Of a stretch of DNA of 64,000 nucleotides, positions 17,183 through 25,520 are shown in pieces. Made by a program: the position numbers and the translations under genes. Position 1 is the stretch's first letter, and every line of letters begins with the position of its first letter. This stretch comes from UBA2040 sp002384725. GTDB taxonomy: Bacteria; Bacteroidota; Bacteroidia; Flavobacteriales_D; Crocinitomicaceae. The notes under the pieces were generated by a model. The model saw nothing but the letters and a program-made list of their open reading frames with translations, was not told the DNA's origin and did not search any database. The stretch is taken from assembly GCA_963926475.1 (NCBI GenBank), contig CAWUXE010000004.1, positions 20,491 through 84,490 on the forward strand. Direction: 5' to 3'.

Positions 17183-17773
17183 ATGGAGAAAGTAAAACTT
17201 GAAATTGTTGGTTTATCGTATAGTCAGACTCAGTCTGGCGCCTACGCATTAGTTTTGGCTGAAGTTGGTGGAAAGCGACGTTTACCTATTATTATCGGAG
17301 GGTTTGAAGCTCAGGCAATTGCTATAGAATTGGAGAAAATGGTTCCTACGCGTCCATTGACACATGACTTATTTAAAAGTTTTGCAACCTCATTTACAAT
17401 AATCATCAAAGAAATAATTATTTACAAATTGGTTGAAGGTATATTCTACGCTAAAATTGTCTGTGAAAAAGATGGATTTTCTACTGAAATAGATGCCCGA
17501 ACTTCAGATGCCGTAGCAATTGGTGTTCGATTCATTTGTCCGATTTATACATTTGAAAATATTATTTCAAGCGCTGGTATTTTATTAGACGAAACGGATG
17601 AGACCGAAGAACCTTTGAACATACTTGATTTTGAAGATGAATTAGAATCAACCGAAATTGTTGAGAAAAAAAGTATCCAAGATTTAGAGGACGAACTACA
17701 AGCTGCCATAGACAATGAAGATTACGAATTGGCTTCAAAACTTCGGGACGAAATCAATAAGAGAACTTCTTAA
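17183..17773 (+). CDS. Bifunctional nuclease (DUF151) family protein with UVR motif
   Basis: The N-terminal 135 residues form the BFN/DUF151 domain: VKLEIVGLSYSQTQSGAYAL, LPIIIGGFEAQAIAIELE (about 33-50), then TSDAVAIGVRF (about 107-117). In plants and mycobacteria related proteins have DNase/RNase activity or affect stress responses; the bacterial role is poorly known. Residues about 165-190 (QDLEDELQAAIDNEDYELAS) form a UvrB/UvrC-type UVR motif, a known companion of this domain. Between them is an acidic linker. It lies about 100 bases after etfA, beyond its terminator. Function beyond the family name is not claimed. Confidence 0.85.
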   Translation: MEKVKLEIVGLSYSQTQSGAYALVLAEVGGKRRLPIIIGGFEAQAIAIELEKMVPTRPLTHDLFKSFATSFTIIIKEIIIYKLVEGIFYAKIVCEKDGFSTEIDARTSDAVAIGVRFICPIYTFENIISSAGILLDETDETEEPLNILDFEDELESTEIVEKKSIQDLEDELQAAIDNEDYELASKLRDEINKRTS

Positions 17774-17845
17774 TTGTCTTTTGTTGAAAATTCAACCGTT
17801 TCCGAAAAAGAATCTTAAATTTAGCTTCAACTTGAAATAAACTCT

Positions 17846-19501
17846 ATGTGCAAAAGATTTTCATTGCTTTTCATTCTTCTTGCTATTACTACTCTATCGT
17901 TTTCACAAGAAATCCAAGGCAAGTGGGATTTAAACACAGGAAATGGAGATTTTATTGAGTTAAACGATGGAAACTACAATATCAAAATATCTGATCCTAA
18001 GCTTATTAGAAAGGGAGATTATTTAGTCGAAGACTCTAGCTTATTCTTATTTGGAAAGTCTGGGAATCTATCTACCCATCGTTATAAGATTTTAAAATAT
18101 TCCGAATCAACTTTAACTTTAGAGAAGAACGGAAAAAAAACATCTTTCAAAAAAGACACTTCCAAAGCTCCAATTTTTACAGATCAAGTCAAACCGAGTA
18201 AAGGAATAAGTTTTGGCGGGTTGTTAAGAGGGCTTCTTGGAATGCTGATTTTACTTGCAATCGCCATACTGTTTAGTAAAAACCGAAAAGCGATAAATTG
18301 GAAAACCGTCGGTTTAGGAGTTGCTGCCCAATTGATTTTAGCGATAGGCGTTCTTAAAGTTGGATTCATTCAATCTGGGTTTGAATATGTAGGCGGATTA
18401 TTTGTGTTGGTATTGGATTTCACGCGGTCAGGAAGCGAATTTCTCCTAGGAGGAATGATGAGCATCGACAGTTACGGTTTCATTTTCCTTTTCCAAGTAT
18501 TGCCTACTATCATCTTTTTTTCCGCACTTACCTCTGTACTCTTCTATTTGGGAATCATTCAAAAAATCGTCAAACTTTTAGCAATTGCTCTTACGAAGTT
18601 ACTAGCCATTTCAGGAGCGGAAAGTTTATCTGTAGCCGGAAATATTTTCTTAGGTCAAACAGAAGCACCTTTGATGATAAAAGCCTACCTCGAAAAAATG
18701 AACAAGAGTGAAATCTTATTGGTCATGATAGGTGGAATGGCCACAGTTGCAGGAGGAGTTTTGGCAGCCTACATTGGTTTTCTTGGTGGAGATGATCATG
18801 CCTTACGACTTGAATTTGCCAAGCATTTGTTGGCAGCCTCTGTAATGGCCGCTCCAGGTGCGATTGTTATTGCAAAAATACTCTACCCTCAAACCGAACC
18901 AATTAACACCGAGGTTGAAGTTTCAAAAGAAAAAATTGGCTCCAATATTTTGGACGCCATCTCAACAGGAACAACGGAAGGATTGAAACTTGCCGCAAAT
19001 GTCGGAGCCATGCTTTTGGTCTTCATCGCCTTTATTGCTATGATCAATTATTCCCTTGGCTGGGTCGGTGACTGGTCCGGTCTGAATGGAGTTATTGCCG
19101 AAAACACACCATATTCCGCCTTTTCCTTAGAAACTATTTTAGGTATCGTCTTCGCTCCTTTGATGTGGTTAATTGGTGTCGCTTCAGAAGATATGATGCT
19201 GATGGGACAACTATTGGGCGTAAAACTGGCCGCTTCCGAATTCGTTGGATACATACAACTAGCGGATTTGAAAGATCCTGGAAATGCCATGCATTTAACG
19301 TATAACAAATCTGTTATTATGGCAACCTATATGTTATGTGGATTCGCCAACTTCGCTTCCATCGGAATACAAATTGGCGGAATTGGATCCTTGGCACCCA
19401 ATCAACGTAAAACACTGTCAGAATTTGGATTAAAAGCTGTAATCGGAGGAAGTTTAGCTTCTTTGATGTCCGCTACAATTGCCGGAATGATAATCGGATA
19501 A
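17846..19501 (+). CDS. CNT-family nucleoside transporter with N-terminal periplasmic domain
   Basis: Concentrative (Na+ or H+ coupled) nucleoside uptake permease of the inner membrane. Residues about 130-551 are the CNT core, with the substrate-site signature SGAESLSVAGNIFLGQTEAP (about 253-272) and PGAIVIAKIL and SEDMMLMGQLLG later. Unlike plain NupC proteins (about 400 residues) it starts with a signal peptide (about 1-20, ending SFSQ) and a roughly 90-residue beta-rich domain (GKWDLNTGNGDFIEL onward) resembling small lipocalin-like domains. This would lie in the periplasm before the first membrane helix. Single gene between the DUF151 gene and a lipoprotein gene. Confidence 0.88.
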   Translation: MCKRFSLLFILLAITTLSFSQEIQGKWDLNTGNGDFIELNDGNYNIKISDPKLIRKGDYLVEDSSLFLFGKSGNLSTHRYKILKYSESTLTLEKNGKKTSFKKDTSKAPIFTDQVKPSKGISFGGLLRGLLGMLILLAIAILFSKNRKAINWKTVGLGVAAQLILAIGVLKVGFIQSGFEYVGGLFVLVLDFTRSGSEFLLGGMMSIDSYGFIFLFQVLPTIIFFSALTSVLFYLGIIQKIVKLLAIALTKLLAISGAESLSVAGNIFLGQTEAPLMIKAYLEKMNKSEILLVMIGGMATVAGGVLAAYIGFLGGDDHALRLEFAKHLLAASVMAAPGAIVIAKILYPQTEPINTEVEVSKEKIGSNILDAISTGTTEGLKLAANVGAMLLVFIAFIAMINYSLGWVGDWSGLNGVIAENTPYSAFSLETILGIVFAPLMWLIGVASEDMMLMGQLLGVKLAASEFVGYIQLADLKDPGNAMHLTYNKSVIMATYMLCGFANFASIGIQIGGIGSLAPNQRKTLSEFGLKAVIGGSLASLMSATIAGMIIG

Positions 19502-19512
19502 AATAAAATCAG

Positions 19513-19938
19513 GTGAAAAATTTCTTTGTTTTCATAACACTCACCTATTTCATTTCTGCTTGTTCTCCCTTTTCGAAATTAGCAAAAGAAAGTAAGGTTG
19601 AAACAGTTAACGGATATGTTCGTGTGTTCAATCCGAAGGTCAATTTATCTAATTTGAATTTTGGCGATGTTCGGTTTGCTTTTACCAAAAAAGAATATAA
19701 ACTTCTGAATCCGAAAACGAAACCGTCTTTTAAAAACATACTTCTTTATGGGAAGACTATTACTGCTCCTTTCTACAATTATTACATCCTCCAAGAAACG
19801 AATGATCTGTCTGATATATTATACTCCTATTTCGATTTCGGAATGGACGAAGACAAGGTAATACTCGCCATTTCTAAAAACACACCTACCGCTGATAAGC
19901 AATTTATTATTGCAAATATTTCGGACTACTTGAAATAA
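19513..19938 (+). CDS. Putative lipoprotein of unknown function
   Basis: 141 residues, unknown function. GTG start at 19513, 11 bases after the transporter stop, so probably cotranscribed. The N-terminus MKNFFVFITLTYFISACSPF is a lipoprotein signal with the lipobox cysteine at residue 17. The rest is a soluble, tyrosine- and lysine-rich domain without motifs I recognise, ending ANISDYLK. Linkage to the nucleoside transporter suggests an envelope role, but this is inference only. Confidence 0.7.
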   Translation: MKNFFVFITLTYFISACSPFSKLAKESKVETVNGYVRVFNPKVNLSNLNFGDVRFAFTKKEYKLLNPKTKPSFKNILLYGKTITAPFYNYYILQETNDLSDILYSYFDFGMDEDKVILAISKNTPTADKQFIIANISDYLK

Positions 19939-20007
19939 TTTCAAAAACTTTTATGGAAATCTAAAACTTCCTTCATCTCAAGGGTATAACCTTTAAAATA
20001 CAAAAAG

Positions 20008-20742
20008 ATGAAAAAGTTAATGACAATGATTGCCCTCTTGATTGCAGGAGCAAGTTTCGGCCAAGTTTCTTTTGGCGATGTGATAGGAATAATAGTACAA
20101 GATGGCACAAACGAACCTATTGATTACGCAAGAGTTTTTATTCTTGACCATGGAAAAGCCTATAATTCAAGAACAGGAATGGATGGCAAGTTCAAAATAA
20201 GTGCTATCCCTTCTGGAACGTATGAACTTTTGATAATGAAAGATCAAGACACCATGAGAGCTGGCCAAGTGAAAGTAATGACAGAAGCCATTGCTGATTT
20301 AGGAACGATTATGTACACAAACGATGTAATCAAACAATTGGAAGGAGTAATCATTTCTGCAAATGGTGACGGATTAAAACTAATCAAAGGATTCTTACCT
20401 ATTCCTCGTTTAGAAGCCGAAGAAATTGCTCGAAGCCCGAATAAATTCAGTATTTCCACAATGGTATCAAGCATGACGACCGACGTTAAAAAAACAGACG
20501 ATGGTTCACTCGTTTTCCGAGGAGCGAGAAAAGGCGACATGATTTACTACGTAGACGGAATAAAAATAGTAGGCGATCAGTTGAACCTACCCAGCACATC
20601 TATCGGAAACATGATGGTTTATTCAGGTGGTCTTCCAGCTCAGTTTGGTGACACAATGGGTGGTGTGGTTGCCATAGAAACAAAAGGATATTTCGATTTA
20701 TTGCGTCAATATGAATCTGCTCAATTGAGAAAAAACAAATAA
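20008..20742 (+). CDS. Carboxypeptidase-regulatory-like plus TonB-receptor plug protein lacking a barrel
   Basis: 244 residues, full open frame with its own terminator. There is a signal peptide (about 1-18, ending ASFGQ), then a CarboxypepD_reg-like beta domain (VIGIIVQDGTNEPIDYARVF, about 24-95). A TonB-dependent-receptor plug domain follows (about 115-230): MVSSMTTDVKKTDDGSLVFR, YYVDGIKIVGDQLNLPST, VYSGGLPAQFGDTMGGVVAI. This is exactly how SusC-like receptors begin, but the 600-plus-residue beta-barrel and a TonB box are absent. It could be a free-standing periplasmic plug-like adaptor or a fixed truncated receptor. Role unknown. Confidence 0.8.
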   Translation: MKKLMTMIALLIAGASFGQVSFGDVIGIIVQDGTNEPIDYARVFILDHGKAYNSRTGMDGKFKISAIPSGTYELLIMKDQDTMRAGQVKVMTEAIADLGTIMYTNDVIKQLEGVIISANGDGLKLIKGFLPIPRLEAEEIARSPNKFSISTMVSSMTTDVKKTDDGSLVFRGARKGDMIYYVDGIKIVGDQLNLPSTSIGNMMVYSGGLPAQFGDTMGGVVAIETKGYFDLLRQYESAQLRKNK

Positions 20743-20762
20743 GTATTTGCGCCACTATTCAG

Positions 20763-20797
20763 AAACCTTCTTCGATTTTTCGAGGGAGGTTTTTTTT
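20763..20797 (+). terminator. Terminator after the plug-domain gene
   Basis: A 13-pair stem with two G-U pairs (AAACCTTCTTCGA at 20763-20775 and TCGAGGGAGGTTT at 20780-20792) is followed by a T-run. It lies 20 bases after the plug-domain gene and directly before the convergent mannose-1-phosphate guanylyltransferase gene. Confidence 0.8.
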
Positions 20798-21878
20798 AAT
20801 CAAAAAACTTTGGACTCTTCTGCTGTACCATAGGTAAAAACTTCTTCAAATCTTGCTCATCTTTTTGAGAAAGAATCATCAAGTTTCCATCGGCCTCGAT
20901 AATGATTTGATTCTCTAATCCTTGAATCATAACCAACTTATCATTCGGTACATTGACGATACAATTTTTAGAATCAATCATGGTTACATTATCTCCAACA
21001 ACGGCGTTTCCGTGCTCATCCTGATCCATGTGCGTGTACAATGAACCCCAAGTTCCAAGGTCAGACCAATCGAAAGTAGCCACAACAACATCCACGTTTT
21101 TGGCGTGTTCCATTACTGCAAAATCGATTGAAATATCCTCACAATCAGCAAAGCACTGATTGACCATCGCTTGTTCTGAATCCGTATTGTACTTGCCCAT
21201 TTCCTTGGTAAAAAGGTCATATAGCGCCGGTTGAAAATCGTGTAGTGATTTAAGTATAGTTTCTGTCTTCCAAATAAAAATTCCAGAATTCCAGAAGAAA
21301 TTTCCGCTCGCTAAAAAAGATTCTGCTGTTGCTAAATCTGGTTTTTCACGAAATTGTTCCACATTGGCCGTGCTTCCGGGAGCCAACTTACTTGAGCCAT
21401 CTACTTCGATGTACCCATAACCCGTATCAGGACGAGTTGGTTGAATACCCAACGTAACTAATTTATCATTCTCCGCATTCTCAATCGCTTTGTTGATCGT
21501 GTCCGCGAATAAATTTTCTTTTAAAATCAAATGATCAGAAGGCGCTACCGCCATTTTCGCATTTGGATTCAAAGCATGTATTTTTGCCGCAGCATAGGCA
21601 ATTGCTGGTGCCGTATTTTTGCGCATCGGTTCCGCTAAAATTTGCGCTCGGTTCATTTGCGGCAATTGTTCAGCACATAAATCTACGTAATCTGCATTCG
21701 TCACGATGTAAATATTCTCTGCCGGAGCTATGCTTGTCAATCTTTCAAACGTCAATTGCAACAATGACTTGCCCATTCCAAGAACGTCCAAAAATTGTTT
21801 CGGTTTTGTAGGAGTTGACATAGGCCAAAATCGGCTTCCAATTCCCCCAGCCATGATTACACAATAATTATCTTTCAT
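20796..21878 (-). CDS. manC: Mannose-1-phosphate guanylyltransferase
   Basis: Makes GDP-mannose from mannose-1-phosphate and GTP for polysaccharide and glycan synthesis. It has 360 residues and starts with the nucleotidyltransferase signature CVIMAGGIGSRFWPMSTPTK (about 6-25, including the GGxGxRxWP loop) and KPKQFLDVLG. DTGYGYIEV (about 152) and the EKPD block (about 174) complete the sugar-nucleotide site. It has only the transferase part, without the cupin isomerase domain of the bifunctional enzymes. It starts 2 bases after the SprT-like gene, so the two are probably cotranscribed. Confidence 0.92.
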   Translation of the reverse strand: MKDNYCVIMAGGIGSRFWPMSTPTKPKQFLDVLGMGKSLLQLTFERLTSIAPAENIYIVTNADYVDLCAEQLPQMNRAQILAEPMRKNTAPAIAYAAAKIHALNPNAKMAVAPSDHLILKENLFADTINKAIENAENDKLVTLGIQPTRPDTGYGYIEVDGSSKLAPGSTANVEQFREKPDLATAESFLASGNFFWNSGIFIWKTETILKSLHDFQPALYDLFTKEMGKYNTDSEQAMVNQCFADCEDISIDFAVMEHAKNVDVVVATFDWSDLGTWGSLYTHMDQDEHGNAVVGDNVTMIDSKNCIVNVPNDKLVMIQGLENQIIIEADGNLMILSQKDEQDLKKFLPMVQQKSPKFFD

Positions 21879-21880
21879 TT

Positions 21881-22507
21881 TTATGCTATTTTTTCGACCT
21901 CGGCCAAAGCGGAAACGAGGTATTGTTTTCTAGTTGGCACTTCTGTGCAAAGGTATCTTTTTCTTCTAAGTTTCCCTTTTGTAAAATGTTTCCCATTCAA
22001 CAGGAAGCTTTCATTTTCATCCAGCTCTTCCAAATGAGTTTTGGCGTGATGATCGTCATTGTATTTCTTGAGCACACGGAACAAGTTCAAATCTGTACAC
22101 GACGACGCCTTGACATTAACAAGTGAATTCAGCAATGCGGTTTCCACATCCTTTGGCAAAAATCCCATCTCAATAATCGGATAAATCAATTTTTGATATT
22201 CTTTCTGCCATTCTTTCCCGTGCGCTCTGATCCGCATCCCATAATCCAAATGAACGAAGTAATGCGCCAATTCGTGTAGAGTTGTTATCAAAAAAGAATA
22301 GGTGTTTAAATCTGCATTGATAGTAATCTTAGGTCGTTTCAAAGCAGGTCCATAGCGAAAATCGCCTAGTTTTGTTTTGCGCGGCCGAACGATTCTGAAC
22401 TCCAATGGATGGCGTAAAATTAAGTCTGCTGTATAGTCCACAAACTCCTCAGGGATGTATTTCCGAAGTACATTTTGATGAGATTCTAAAGCTGAAATTT
22501 TTGACAT
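21881..22507 (-). CDS. SprT-like zinc metalloprotease-fold protein
   Basis: About 208 residues from the ATG at 22507 (MSKISALESHQNVLRKYIPE). The SprT-like active-site motif HELAHYFVH lies near residue 80, followed by HGKEWQKEY near residue 99, which supplies the third zinc ligand in this family. Related Spartan proteases cut DNA-protein crosslinks; the bacterial role is not established. A TTG codon nine bases upstream is in frame but sits inside the promoter box TAATTTTG, so I use the ATG. Probably cotranscribed with manC, 2 bases downstream. Confidence 0.85.
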   Translation of the reverse strand: MSKISALESHQNVLRKYIPEEFVDYTADLILRHPLEFRIVRPRKTKLGDFRYGPALKRPKITINADLNTYSFLITTLHELAHYFVHLDYGMRIRAHGKEWQKEYQKLIYPIIEMGFLPKDVETALLNSLVNVKASSCTDLNLFRVLKKYNDDHHAKTHLEELDENESFLLNGKHFTKGKLRRKRYLCTEVPTRKQYLVSALAEVEKIA

Positions 22508-22513
22508 TAAGGT

Positions 22514-22521
22514 CAAAATTA
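22514..22521 (-). promoter_or_regulatory. Promoter -7 box of the SprT-like gene, almost leaderless
   Basis: TAATTTTG on the minus strand ends only 6 bases before the ATG at 22507. The expected transcript start leaves a leader of about 3 bases. I see no good TTG element upstream, so the call rests on the -7 box. Confidence 0.45.
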
Positions 22522-22587
22522 ATCGTTATCCACATATCTATTTCATAAAAATGAGAAATAAGCTCTTTTCAGAACAAAAATAAGCCT

Positions 22588-22595
22588 TAATTTAG
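22588..22595 (+). promoter_or_regulatory. Possible promoter -7 box of mlaEF
   Basis: TAATTTAG (one mismatch to TAnnTTTG) lies 8 bases before the GTG start of the MlaE gene, with TTTT 18 bases upstream of it. The arrangement parallels other very short leaders in this window. Confidence 0.35.
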
Positions 22596-22603
22596 CCGAC
22601 GAA

Positions 22604-23344
22604 GTGAAGACTATTTTCAACATAGGCAAGTATTTTCAAATGCTCTGGATTATTTTTTCGAAACCCGAAAAAGCAAAAATATTCCGGATACGAACATTTG
22701 ACGAAATTCAAAATATCGGTATCAATTCCATCCCAATTGTCTCTTTGTTGTCGATGTTTATGGGTGGGGTAATTGCACTTCAGACAGCCTCCAACATGGA
22801 TTCTCCTTTTTTACCGGAATACACCATAGGTTACATTACTCGTTCAAGTACAATATTGGAATTTTCTCCTACAATCATCTCTTTAATACTCGCGGGAAAA
22901 ATTGGGTCTAACATTGCCTCCGAAATTGGCACCATGCGTGTTACAGAGCAAATCGATGCATTGGAAATAATGGGTGTAAATTCCTTATCCTTCCTCGTTT
23001 TACCGAAAATTGTTGGTGCCGTAGTTTTCTTCCCAGTTTTGATAATTTTTTCGATTGGACTAAGTTTAATTGGGGGTTGGTTGTCCTTAACCATGTCTGG
23101 TCTAGCTTCAACAGAAACATATGTCTTGGGTATTCGGTCCTTTTTTGAAATAGGAAATGTCGTGTATGCCCTTGTGAAATGTGTTGTTTTTGCCTTTGCA
23201 ATCGTTTCGGTCTCATCATATTACGGTTATTACACAAAGGGTGGCGCTTTAGACGTTGGTAAATCATCGACTCAAGCCATTGTTACGAGTAGTATCGTTA
23301 TTTTGATCTGCAACTTTTTTCTTACTCAAATGCTTCTTTTGTAA
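22604..23344 (+). CDS. mlaE: MlaE-type ABC transporter permease
   Basis: Inner-membrane permease of a phospholipid/lipid ABC transporter that works with an MCE protein and the outer membrane. It has 246 residues from a GTG start. FMGGVIALQTASNMDSPFLP (about 48-67) and the family block EFSPTIISLILAGKIGSNIA with SEIGTMRVTEQIDALEIMGV (about 86-125) are diagnostic. Hydrophobic segments follow to the C-terminus. The TAA stop shares a base with the ATG of the ATPase gene (TAATG). No MCE gene is in the window. Confidence 0.92.
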   Translation: MKTIFNIGKYFQMLWIIFSKPEKAKIFRIRTFDEIQNIGINSIPIVSLLSMFMGGVIALQTASNMDSPFLPEYTIGYITRSSTILEFSPTIISLILAGKIGSNIASEIGTMRVTEQIDALEIMGVNSLSFLVLPKIVGAVVFFPVLIIFSIGLSLIGGWLSLTMSGLASTETYVLGIRSFFEIGNVVYALVKCVVFAFAIVSVSSYYGYYTKGGALDVGKSSTQAIVTSSIVILICNFFLTQMLLL

Positions 23345-24108
23345 TGATAGAAATCAATAATTTGGATAAGTCATTTGGTGATCGTCAAATTTTGTTTGAC
23401 ATCAATGCTACGTTTGAAACAGGCAAGGTGAACATGATCATTGGTCAATCTGGACAAGGGAAATCCGTTTTGACGAAATGCATAGTCGGACTGCATGAAC
23501 CGGATAATGGATCGGTGCTTTTTGATGGCAGCAACTTCACCAAAATGGATCGAGTTGAACGAAAAGATTTGAGAAAGGATATAGGTATGCTTTTTCAAGC
23601 TTCCGCGCTCTTCGATTCAATGAATGTGGAACAAAATATAATGTTCCCCTTGACAATGTTTACTGAACAGAGCAAAAAGGAAATGCTCAATCGAGTTAAC
23701 TTCTGTTTGGAACGCGTAAACCTCGAAGGAAAAAACAATTTATTGCCAGCCGAATTATCTGGAGGAATGAAGAAGCGTGTGGCCATAGCTCGAGCAATTG
23801 CGATGAATCCAAAATATTTATTTTGCGATGAGCCGAATTCGGGATTAGATCCGCAGACTTCTATTGTAATTGACAACTTAATCCGCGAAATCACCTACGA
23901 ATCGAATATTACGACGGTTGTTATTTCGCACGATATGAACTCCGTAATAGAGATCGGCGATAACATCATGTTTATTCATGAGGGTAAAAACTGGTGGCAA
24001 GGCGATAAAAACTCTATCATCCGTACCGATAATCAAGAAATCATCGACTTTGTTTACGCTTCAGATTTCATGAAAGAAATCAAAGATTCGATGAAAAACA
24101 ATCATTGA
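23344..24108 (+). CDS. mlaF: MlaF-type ABC transporter ATP-binding protein
   Basis: ATPase partner of the upstream MlaE permease, 254 residues. Walker A GQSGQGKSVLTKCIVGL (about 33-49), signature motif LSGGMKKRVAIARAIA (about 138-153), Walker B YLFCDEPNSGLDPQTS (about 158-173) and the switch histidine ISHDMNSV (about 198). The MKKR after LSGG is typical of the Mla subfamily. It overlaps the MlaE stop by one base. Its own stop overlaps the end of the convergent GWxTD gene by 7 bases. Confidence 0.93.
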   Translation: MIEINNLDKSFGDRQILFDINATFETGKVNMIIGQSGQGKSVLTKCIVGLHEPDNGSVLFDGSNFTKMDRVERKDLRKDIGMLFQASALFDSMNVEQNIMFPLTMFTEQSKKEMLNRVNFCLERVNLEGKNNLLPAELSGGMKKRVAIARAIAMNPKYLFCDEPNSGLDPQTSIVIDNLIREITYESNITTVVISHDMNSVIEIGDNIMFIHEGKNWWQGDKNSIIRTDNQEIIDFVYASDFMKEIKDSMKNNH

Positions 24109-25325
24109 TTACCATCCCAGCCGTAGCGAACCCATCCATTTTTCCATCGCTGAATTGCGCTCAATTCTATTTCGTAAAAGCCTAAATTTCGATCTAGGAT
24201 AAAATCAATTGTGTTCAACATCCAATCGCGTTGAAAAACAAATTCGCGCTGTACAGAGTTGGTAAAACCATACGACCAAACTTCCGTTGTGAGTTCTTTG
24301 ATTATTCTGTCTGGCGGGCCAAATAAAATATACATCATTCCTCTATCCGTTTTCCAGCCTAGTTTATGGGTGCTAAAATGAACATTGGCATATTCCACAC
24401 GACGGTTGAATTCTTGTATGAGTTTTTCGGCTTTCAACAAATCATTAGCTGACGCTTCAGACCAAAACTTGACCCATGAATTTATGGTAATTGACTCATC
24501 ACGCAGCAAGTAGATCAGCGGTTCGATTGTTTGACGATCGGCATGCTGAAGTTTTGTTACACCGTATGGTACAAGCGCCTCACCAATGTTTTCTTTCGAC
24601 CAAATAGTAAAATGCGTTTCTACTTCGCAGGTATTGATAAGTTCAACTATGTCTTCTAGCGCCGATGTTTGCTTCTTTAATGAATCGTTATCCAAATTTT
24701 CAATCCTTTTCAAATCATACATAGAGGTGCTTGGCAATTGATTTTCCGAACTATACGATACCACAAATTCATTGGTCTCCAAATTGGAAATTAGGTCAAT
24801 CTGCTCTCGATAAATGAAATTTTCGATAAGTGGCAATCCACTCTCTTTTTCAATGAGTAAAATATCTTCGGGAATTAAAGTCATAAATCGAAACCAAGTA
24901 GATTTTTGACTTTGAATGGTATGTTTATTTAAATCAGCCAAACCAATTTCATAATTCAAGTTCAATAAATAAGGCGCAGAAAAGGTGATGCTGTCTAAAA
25001 CTGAAATAGAATCAAGTCGTTGATACTCTTTCTCAATTTCAAAATTAAATTTCGATTTGTTTTTAATTTCTACTTGTACTCGAAAATGCGTTGATAAATT
25101 TCCAAGCGAATCGTTTTTCCGAAGTAAATATTTTGGATCAACCTTATAATACAACTTGCATAAGGTATCAGACATTCGGAAGAAAACATTGTCGAGAGCT
25201 AAATTACTGGTTTCCTTCAGCTTTTGTTCTTTCACTTTTGACAAATGCCCATATCCTGTTTGCTTAGGTGCGCCACACGAAAATAACATCATCACAAAAA
25301 AACTCCCCCAAAAGATCGTTTTCAC
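24102..25325 (-). CDS. GWxTD-domain lipoprotein
   Basis: Exported protein with a C-terminal GWxTD domain (GWKTDRGMMYILFGPPDRII), a family largely of Bacteroidota and Acidobacteria with no firm function. An ATG at 25409 opens the frame (435 residues), but its first 28 residues (MARKKPSINTTYVARIQSI) do not look like a signal. A GTG at 25325 gives VKTIFWGSFFVMMLFSCGAP, a proper lipoprotein signal with cysteine at residue 17, so I use it (407 residues). It lies about 195 bases downstream of the Omp85 gene on the same strand and overlaps mlaF at its end by 7 bases. Confidence 0.8.
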   Translation of the reverse strand: MKTIFWGSFFVMMLFSCGAPKQTGYGHLSKVKEQKLKETSNLALDNVFFRMSDTLCKLYYKVDPKYLLRKNDSLGNLSTHFRVQVEIKNKSKFNFEIEKEYQRLDSISVLDSITFSAPYLLNLNYEIGLADLNKHTIQSQKSTWFRFMTLIPEDILLIEKESGLPLIENFIYREQIDLISNLETNEFVVSYSSENQLPSTSMYDLKRIENLDNDSLKKQTSALEDIVELINTCEVETHFTIWSKENIGEALVPYGVTKLQHADRQTIEPLIYLLRDESITINSWVKFWSEASANDLLKAEKLIQEFNRRVEYANVHFSTHKLGWKTDRGMMYILFGPPDRIIKELTTEVWSYGFTNSVQREFVFQRDWMLNTIDFILDRNLGFYEIELSAIQRWKNGWVRYGWDGNQ

Positions 25326-25363
25326 ATGAAATGTGGTGCCTGGTATTGTTTGTATGGATTGAA

Positions 25364-25416
25364 TTCTTGCCACGTATGTTGTGTTAATGCTTGGTTTTTT
25401 TCTTGCCACGAATGTT
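25364..25416. repeat. Imperfect direct repeat TTCTTGCCACG(T/A)ATGTT
   Basis: Two 17-base copies (25364-25380 and 25400-25416) differ at one position and are 19 bases apart. The motif TTGCCACGAAT resembles sequence near 49083-49160 (TTGCAACGAATT twice), so it may be a dispersed intergenic repeat. It lies upstream of the chosen GTG start of the GWxTD gene. Confidence 0.45.
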
Positions 25417-25520
25417 CCGTGACTGTTATGTGTCTGTTTGAATCGTTTTTTAAGAATACGATAAAATTAAATTAGCGGAAATTTGTGCAATTCGCGGCCT
25501 TTTACACCCACATTATTCAT

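Noticed and set aside
25326..25409. ATG start of the GWxTD gene at 25409
   Set aside because: Extra residues are not signal-like, and the region overlaps the direct repeat; the GTG at 25325 gives a good lipobox.
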